A stretch of DNA of 64,000 nt from Pelomonas dachongensis (GTDB lineage Bacteria; Pseudomonadota; Gammaproteobacteria; Burkholderiales; Burkholderiaceae_C): positions 62,001-126,000 of the forward strand of contig NZ_JBIGHY010000006.1 of assembly GCF_043555865.1 (NCBI RefSeq), read 5' to 3'. The notes under the pieces are model-generated. The model saw only the letters and a list, made by a program, of their open reading frames with translations, did not search any database and was not told where the DNA came from. Position numbers and translations under genes: made by a program. Positions within the stretch are counted from its first letter, which is position 1. Every line of letters begins with the position of its first letter. This document shows positions 59,218 to 64,000 of this stretch, in pieces.

Positions 59218-60194
59218 CGGCGTGGTGCTCCGCGGCGATGCATCAGCACGAGCAGGTAGACGCCCCCGAGCAGCGCGGTGACCAGGCCCACCGGCAGCTC
59301 CTGCGGCCGGATCAGCGCGCGGGCCAGCACGTCTGCGGCCAGCAGCAGCGCGCCGCCGGCCGCGGCCGACAGCAGGATGAGCCGGCCGTGCAGCACCGGG
59401 CACATGCTGCGCACCAGGTGCGGCGCCACCAGGCCCACGAAGGCGACGATGCCGGTCTGCGCGACCGCAGCACCCGTGGCCAGCGCGAATGCGAAGATCA
59501 GCAGCAGCCGCACCAGCGGCAGCCGCACGCCCAGCGACGCGGCGGTGGATTCGCCCAGCGTCAGCGCGTCCAGTGCCGGGCTGGCCACCAGGCCCACCAG
59601 CAGGGCCGCCACGCCGCAGCCGGCCATCACGGCGACGCTGCGCCAGCCCAGCAGGCCGGTGTTGCCGAGCAGGAAGGCCTGCATGGCGCGCAGGATGTCC
59701 GGTGCCCACAGCGTGGCCAGGCCAGTCAGCGCGTTCAACACCACGCCCACGACGACGCCGGCCAGCAGCAGCCGAAGCGTCTGCTCCACGCCGCGCGCCA
59801 GCACCAGCGTCAGGCCCACGCCCACCAGCGTGCCGACGAAGGCGATGCCGGTCAGGCCGAGGTGGGCCAGCAGCGACGACGTGTGCGGCGACACACCGGT
59901 CAGCGCCAGCGCGATGGCAACGGCCAGGCCCGCGCCGGAGGCGCTACCCAGCAGGTAGGGGTCGGCCAGAGGGTTGCGGAACAGGCCCTGCGAGATGGCG
60001 CCGGCCATGCCCAGCAGCGCGCCGGCGCACCAGGCGCCCAGCGAGCGGGGCAGGCGGATGTCCCACAGGATGACGGCCATGTCGTCGTTGCGCAGGTCCG
60101 CCCAGCCGGTACTGCCAATCAGCACGCCGCCCAGCACGCCGGCCGCGCTGGCGGCCAGCAGCAGCGTGAGCAGGACGCCTGGCCTCAGGTTCAC
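59214..60194 (-). CDS. btuC: Vitamin B12-type ABC transporter permease
   Basis: A 326-residue inner-membrane permease of the FecCD family with about ten helices (e.g. VLLTLLLAASAAGVLGGVL, LTGIAFVGTLVGVGLTLVLA, LVRLLLIFAFALATGAAVAQ, LILLSAAAGGALLLAADVLA). The segment GIVAFVGLVAPHLVR is the cytoplasmic loop that contacts the ATPase. GTG at 60194 gives a GTGA overlap with btuF; an ATG in frame further upstream (60218) would lie inside btuF. Confidence 0.93.
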   Translation of the reverse strand: MNLRPGVLLTLLLAASAAGVLGGVLIGSTGWADLRNDDMAVILWDIRLPRSLGAWCAGALLGMAGAISQGLFRNPLADPYLLGSASGAGLAVAIALALTGVSPHTSSLLAHLGLTGIAFVGTLVGVGLTLVLARGVEQTLRLLLAGVVVGVVLNALTGLATLWAPDILRAMQAFLLGNTGLLGWRSVAVMAGCGVAALLVGLVASPALDALTLGESTAASLGVRLPLVRLLLIFAFALATGAAVAQTGIVAFVGLVAPHLVRSMCPVLHGRLILLSAAAGGALLLAADVLARALIRPQELPVGLVTALLGGVYLLVLMHRRGAPRR

Positions 60195-61048
60195 GAGCCG
60201 GCCTTCTCGCGCAGGCACTTGGCCATGATCTGCGCCGCCTCGGCCATGCGCGGGCCGGGGCGGGCGAGGATGTCGCCCTCCTCGGGCTTGAAGATGCAGA
60301 GGCGGCCGCGCTTCACCGCGTCGATCTGGTTCCAGCCCGGCCGCTCCGTCAGGCCTTGCGCGCCGCGCGAGCCGACCATGATGAGCGCCGGGTTGGCCTT
60401 CACGACGAACTCGGGGTTGATCTTGGGGAAGGGGCCGAGGTCTGCCGGGATGATGTTGCCGGCACCCAGACGTGTCAGCGTCTCACCCATGAACGACACC
60501 GGGCCAGCGGCCCAGAGGCCGCTGGCGACCTCGTAGTAGACGCGCACGCCGCGCGCCTGGGCCGGCACGCTACCGGCCGCCGCGGCCACGCCGGCCTCGA
60601 TGTGGCGCCAGACGCGCTGCGCGTCTGGCACGGCCAGGATCTGGCCGATGGTGTTCAGCACGCGCTGCACGTCCTGGTAGCTGCGCGGCTCCAGCGCGAC
60701 GACCTTCATGCCCAGTGCCCGCAGCCGCTCGGCCACGCGCGAGGACACGGCCACCAGCACCACGTCGGGCTTCAGCGCCGCGATCAGCTCGACATTGGTG
60801 TCGTCCATGCCGCCCAGCTTGGGCAGCGCGTTCACGCTGGCCGGAAAGTTGGAGTAGCGGTCCACGCCCACCAGCTTGCCGCACGCGCCCAGCTCGCAGA
60901 CGGTCTCGGTCAGCGACGGCAGCAGGCTGACGATGCGTTGCGGCGGTGCCGGGATCTGCGTGACGTGGCCCAGATCGTCCTTGATGTCGACGGCGGCGGC
61001 TGGCAGCGTGGCGGCCAGCAGGCCAAGGGTCAGGAGTCTTCTAAGCAT
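60191..61048 (-). CDS. btuF: Vitamin B12-type ABC transporter substrate-binding protein
   Basis: A 285-residue periplasmic class III binding protein with a signal peptide (LTLGLLAATLPAAAV). Family features: PQRIVSLLPSLTETVCELGA, VVLVAVSSRVAERLRALGMKV and the C-terminal PRMAEAAQIMAKCL. It carries corrinoid from BtuB to BtuCD. It overlaps cobU by eight bases. Confidence 0.93.
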   Translation of the reverse strand: MLRRLLTLGLLAATLPAAAVDIKDDLGHVTQIPAPPQRIVSLLPSLTETVCELGACGKLVGVDRYSNFPASVNALPKLGGMDDTNVELIAALKPDVVLVAVSSRVAERLRALGMKVVALEPRSYQDVQRVLNTIGQILAVPDAQRVWRHIEAGVAAAAGSVPAQARGVRVYYEVASGLWAAGPVSFMGETLTRLGAGNIIPADLGPFPKINPEFVVKANPALIMVGSRGAQGLTERPGWNQIDAVKRGRLCIFKPEEGDILARPGPRMAEAAQIMAKCLREKAGS

Positions 61049-61598
61049 CTTGCGAATCCTCGATGGGCCGGGGCCAGGCCTGGCCGGCCACCATCAGTGT
61101 CAGCTGCCCGCAGCGGCGGGCCACATCCTGGTTCAGGCGGCCAAGTTCGTCCACGTACTCGCGCACCTCGCGACCCAGCGGCGAGATGCCCCAGCCGACC
61201 TCGTTGGAGACGAAGACGACGCGGGACTGCAGCCGGGGCAGCAAGGCCAGCAGCGCGTTGCGTTCGGCCTGCCAGCCGACGGTGTCTGGTGTGCCGCTCA
61301 TGGGCATCAACCAGTTCGTCAGCCACAGCGTCAGGCAGTCGACGATGACCAGCGTGCCAGCCTCGTCGAGCTGTTGAAGGGCCGCAACCAAGGCCAGCGG
61401 CGCTTCGATGGTGTCAAAGCCCGCCGGCCGAGTGGCTCGGTGGTGGGCGATGCGCGCACGCATCTCCTCATCGGCCGCCAACGCGGTGGCGACGACGGCC
61501 ACATGGCCGCCGAGCGCCTGCCAGCGCAACGCCAGCCTTTCGGCCTGGTGCGACTTGCCGCTGCGCTGGCCACCGACGATGAGTTCGTGCGCGCTCAT
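61041..61598 (-). CDS. cobU: Adenosylcobinamide kinase / adenosylcobinamide-phosphate guanylyltransferase
   Basis: A 185-residue bifunctional enzyme that phosphorylates cobinamide and transfers GMP to it. P-loop GGQRSGKS (9-16); the nucleotide-binding VIVDCLTLWLTNWLM and VVFVSNEVGWGISPLG are typical of CobU/CobP. It is the first gene after btuB, 10 bases away. Its product needs CobS and CobT to become B12; neither is in the window. Confidence 0.95.
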   Translation of the reverse strand: MSAHELIVGGQRSGKSHQAERLALRWQALGGHVAVVATALAADEEMRARIAHHRATRPAGFDTIEAPLALVAALQQLDEAGTLVIVDCLTLWLTNWLMPMSGTPDTVGWQAERNALLALLPRLQSRVVFVSNEVGWGISPLGREVREYVDELGRLNQDVARRCGQLTLMVAGQAWPRPIEDSQDA

Positions 61599-61608
61599 CG
61601 GGCTCGTA

Positions 61609-63477
61609 TTACAGCTGGGGTGTCCAGCGCAGCGAGGCCAGCGCGGTCATCGGCGACGAGGCATAGCCGTAGGCCGTTTGGTACTCACGCTTGAACACGT
61701 TGTCGACGTTGAACTGCAGCTTCACCTCGCGGCTGACGGCGATCTGCGCGCTCAGGTTCAGCAGCGCGTAGCCGCCCAGCTTGCGCGTGTTGAGCGCATC
61801 GTCGAAGCGGGCGCCTGCGGCTTGCACGCCCGCCCCCAGCGTCCAGTCGCCCAGCACCCAGTCGGCATTCACTGTGGCCAGCCGCTTGGCGCGGCGGGCC
61901 AGCAGCTTGCCGTCGGCGGTGTTGGTGGGTTTCTGCAGGTCCAGCGTGGCGCGCAGGTTGACGGCCATCAGCGTCGTGGCGCCGGCCAGGCTCACGCCTT
62001 GCAGGCGTGCCTTGGCGACGTTCTGGTAGCAGCCGAAATTGCTGTTGCAGGTGCCGGCGGCGCCGAAGACGATGAGGTTGCTGATGCGGTTGCGGTAGGC
62101 CGTGGCAGACAGCTCGTGCGCGCCGCTGTTCCACTTCAACGCCATCTCCACGTTGCGGCCGCGCTCAGCGTCCAGCGGGGTCACGCCGGGCTTGCTGAGG
62201 TCGGGGCCGTAGACGGTGCCTTGCTGGTAGATCGTCGGTGCGCGGAAGGCGTTGCCCACCGAGCCCACCGCGCGCAGGCCTCGGGCGATCTCGTAGCCTG
62301 CCAACAGCGTGCCGGTGTTGACGTCGCCGAACTGGCTGTCGCGGTCGTGGCGGGCATGGGCTTGCAGGTCGAAGGCGCCGGCCGACAGCAGATAGCCCAG
62401 GCCAAAACCGTCGCGGTCGCGCTTGCCGACGCCGGCGGTCACGAGGCCGCTGTTATCCAGTTTGTCTTCGATGCGCTCGGCCGTGAAGTTCAGCTGCTGG
62501 CCGGCGGCCAGCTTGTAGAAGCCAGTCAGCGCGAGGTTGCGCACGCGCGTGTCGGTCAGGTAGGGCGACGGGGTGGTCTCGTAGCGGTCGCGCGATTCAC
62601 CGAAGCTCAGCTGCGTCTGCAGGTCGGGAGTCCATTGCGCCGTCCAGGCCAGGCGTGCGGCGTCGGCGTCCTGCTTGGTGATGTCGTCCACCAGCGGCCG
62701 CGAGCGGCTGCCGTCATACTGGCCGCGCGTGTAGGTGCGCATGACCAGAGCCTCGACGCGCTGCTCGGCGCTGAACTGCGCGCCCACGCGCACCATGGCC
62801 TGGCGCTTGCGGTGGCCGTCGCGGTCGGGCACGTAGCTGAAGGTGGATTCGGGCGTCGTCGCATTGAAGCCATCGGTGCCCTCGAATGCGCCGGTGATGG
62901 CGTAGTCGAAGATGCCGGCCGCGCCGAAGAGGCCGGCGTCGGCCTTGTAGGCGCCCAGGTTGCCGGCCGCCACGCCGAGGTCGGCGCTGGTGCGGCCACC
63001 GCCCTTGCGCGTGAAGATCTGCACCACGCCGCCGACGGCGTCGGAGCCGTAGATGGCGCTGGCCGGGCCCTTCAGCACTTCCACACGCTCGATCTGCGAC
63101 AGCGGCAGGCCTTGCCAGCTGGCGCCGCCGGTGCTTTGCGAGTCGACCTTCACGCCGTCGATCAGCACCAGCGTGTGGCGGCTGTCGGCGCCGCGCAGGA
63201 ACATGGACGTCGTCGCGGCCGGGCCGCCGTTGCGGACCATCTCGGCGCAGCCGTTGTTGCGCAGCAGATCCGCCAGGCTGGCGGCAGCCTGGCGCTCGAT
63301 GTCGGCGCGGTTGATGACGGTCAGGTCGGCCAGCACCTCGGACAGCTTCTGCGGCGAGCGCGTGGCGGTGGTGACGACGGTGTCGAGCTTGTTGGACTGA
63401 GCGTGTGCGGACGCAGCCAAGGCCAGCACGGACAAGGCGAGCAGCGGCCGACGGGCCGCAATGGACAGTTGAGACAT
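61609..63477 (-). CDS. btuB: TonB-dependent vitamin B12 outer-membrane receptor
   Basis: A 622-residue TonB-dependent receptor. After a signal peptide (ALSVLALAASAHA) comes the TonB-box-like LDTVVTTATR, the plug domain (about 40-140: VLVDGVKVD-type segment LVLIDGVKVDSQST, IERVEVLKGPASAIYGSDAV) and a 22-strand barrel ending in an aromatic residue pattern (SLRWTPQL). It imports cobalamin across the outer membrane. The region upstream holds a cobalamin riboswitch with an intrinsic terminator. No clear ribosome-binding site precedes the ATG at 63477. Confidence 0.93.
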   Translation of the reverse strand: MSQLSIAARRPLLALSVLALAASAHAQSNKLDTVVTTATRSPQKLSEVLADLTVINRADIERQAAASLADLLRNNGCAEMVRNGGPAATTSMFLRGADSRHTLVLIDGVKVDSQSTGGASWQGLPLSQIERVEVLKGPASAIYGSDAVGGVVQIFTRKGGGRTSADLGVAAGNLGAYKADAGLFGAAGIFDYAITGAFEGTDGFNATTPESTFSYVPDRDGHRKRQAMVRVGAQFSAEQRVEALVMRTYTRGQYDGSRSRPLVDDITKQDADAARLAWTAQWTPDLQTQLSFGESRDRYETTPSPYLTDTRVRNLALTGFYKLAAGQQLNFTAERIEDKLDNSGLVTAGVGKRDRDGFGLGYLLSAGAFDLQAHARHDRDSQFGDVNTGTLLAGYEIARGLRAVGSVGNAFRAPTIYQQGTVYGPDLSKPGVTPLDAERGRNVEMALKWNSGAHELSATAYRNRISNLIVFGAAGTCNSNFGCYQNVAKARLQGVSLAGATTLMAVNLRATLDLQKPTNTADGKLLARRAKRLATVNADWVLGDWTLGAGVQAAGARFDDALNTRKLGGYALLNLSAQIAVSREVKLQFNVDNVFKREYQTAYGYASSPMTALASLRWTPQL

Positions 63478-63528
63478 GAGAAAGACGCGAACGATCAACC
63501 AGCCGTGCTGACCCCCGCAGCAAGGCTG

Positions 63529-63551
63529 AAAAACGGCTGTTCGAAACAGCC
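63529..63551 (-). terminator. Intrinsic terminator of the riboswitch (attenuator)
   Basis: On the minus strand GGCTGTT-TCG-AACAGCC (63551-63535) is followed by GTTTTT (63534-63529). It lies just after the cobalamin aptamer and about 50 bases before the btuB ATG, so ligand binding would favour it and stop transcription. Confidence 0.78.
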
Positions 63552-63554
63552 CCG

Positions 63555-63760
63555 TTGTTGGCCGGTATCCGGGCTGGTGGACATCCGTTCGACGCCTTCC
63601 CGGTGTGGTGCACCAGTGGCTTGTGAGTCGAGCAGTGAGGCACGGGGCCTCGTCCACTTACCGTTGCGGGGACAGCTCAGGTTAGGCGTGCCGCGTGGCG
63701 GCGTGCCCTCCTGATTCCCGTTGAACTGCACCCGGCTTGGAACCGGGTGCGAGCACCAAC
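63555..63760 (-). ncRNA. Cobalamin riboswitch
   Basis: Read on the minus strand, the leader begins with a strong hairpin (GCACCCGG ... CCGGGTGC, 63750-63728) and then shows the cobalamin-element consensus: GGGAATC/AGGAGGGCAC, GTCCCCGCAACGGTAAG, the B12 box AAGCCACTG (GCCACTG at 63620-63614) and CCGGGAAGG, closing near CCGGATACCGGCC. It precedes btuB and the whole cobalamin run, and an intrinsic terminator follows, so B12 should turn the operon off. Confidence 0.92.
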
Positions 63761-63818
63761 GGCGCGCATTCTATCGGCCGCTGCTGGCGGCCGATCCGGG
63801 CTTGCGGCGCTTGGCCGT

Positions 63819-64000
63819 CTAGGGCGGATTCAACGTGGTGACCTGCGGGCCGCTGGCCGGCTGCGCTGCGGTCGGCAGCCTCTGGAACGACGCGTAGCCA
63901 CGCTGGCGGCGCGCCTCGGCCGCGCTGGCGCGCCGTGCCGACGCCAGCGCGGCGGCCTGTTTCGCTTCCGGCAGATGGTGCGCACGCGCCGCGCGGCTGT
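63819..64000 (-). CDS. C-terminal tail of an unidentified Ala/Arg-rich protein, start outside window
   Basis: The minus-strand frame ending with TAG at 63821-63819 stays open to the window edge for about 60 codons with strong G/C third positions. The visible residues include HHLPEAKQAAALASARRAS and QRGYASFQRLPTAA, ending LNPP. No family recognised. It is upstream of and co-directional with the btuB riboswitch, 58 bases from the aptamer. Confidence 0.45.
   Translation of the reverse strand, partial: SRAARAHHLPEAKQAAALASARRASAAEARRQRGYASFQRLPTAAQPASGPQVTTLNPP

Noticed and set aside
1..64000. Search by eye for tRNA, rRNA, CRISPR arrays, integrases or transposases
   Set aside because: No TTCGAAT-type tRNA arms in a cloverleaf context, no spaced direct repeats, and no recombinase motifs were found.

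Overview
The window is GC-rich, densely packed DNA from a betaproteobacterium, most likely a Burkholderiales of the Roseateles/Mitsuaria/Pelomonas/Rubrivivax type. Evidence for this is the gene neighbourhoods (yadGH-like ABC-2 transporter, bolA, hisG-D-C-B-H-A-F; rsmD-coaD-ferredoxin), a PEP-CTERM sorted protein, PHA-granule and wax-ester/DGAT genes, strong G/C third positions, and GC-rich hairpin repeats of the kind common in that order. The species cannot be named from the sequence alone.

Region 1 (1-1901) is the interrupted 3' part of a type I secretion ABC transporter gene. Region 2 (2047-25762) is a rhamnogalacturonan-I/L-rhamnose utilisation locus. A long minus-strand run (20474 to 2047) codes for an L-rhamnulose-1-phosphate aldolase/dehydrogenase fusion, L-rhamnose isomerase, a GH28 pectinase, L-rhamnose mutarotase, a DUF6250 protein, a GH51 arabinofuranosidase, a YetA/PL26-like lyase, a small broken ORF, a GH2-like protein, a GH95 fucosidase-like enzyme, a GH43 arabinanase-like enzyme and an esterase. 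Most neighbours overlap by 1-37 bases or lie within 15 bases. Divergent from it are a DeoR regulator and an FGGY (rhamnulo)kinase. Between them lies a perfect 34-bp palindrome with tandem half-sites next to a good sigma70-type promoter. A convergent pair, a PEP-CTERM protein and a PL4 rhamnogalacturonan lyase, follows, and an 11-bp copy of the operator half-site lies upstream of the lyase. Together these would cut RG-I backbone and side chains and feed rhamnose to central metabolism.

Region 3 (25995-36088) is mixed: a molybdopterin oxidoreductase, a lipoprotein aminopeptidase, a GNAT acetyltransferase, a membrane protein, an aldo/keto reductase, a Sel1-repeat protein, a PHA-system protein, an acyl-CoA-binding protein, a WS/DGAT acyltransferase, a small secreted protein, a helical-repeat protein and a TetR regulator. 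Region 4 (36197-40045) is a sulfonate-type ABC transporter with an acyl-CoA-dehydrogenase-fold flavoprotein, probably for organosulfur scavenging.

Region 5 (40107-50348) is housekeeping: ABC-2 transporter, BolA, histidine operon, rsmD, coaD and a ferredoxin. An RHH/PIN toxin-antitoxin pair sits inside the his operon between hisD and hisC, joined to hisC by an ATGA overlap; murA, hisI and hisE are absent from their usual places. Region 6 (50366-51810) is a LysR regulator and a RidA protein.

Region 7 (51844-63760) is a riboswitch-controlled cobalamin operon on the minus strand: btuB, cobU, btuF, btuC, btuD, cobB, cobO, a DUF1636 protein, cbiB, cobC, cobQ and, unexpectedly, an S1/P1 nuclease. 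The cobalamin aptamer is followed by an intrinsic terminator, so it probably acts by transcription attenuation. The right edge holds the C-terminal tail of one more gene. I saw no tRNA, rRNA, CRISPR array, phage or transposase gene.
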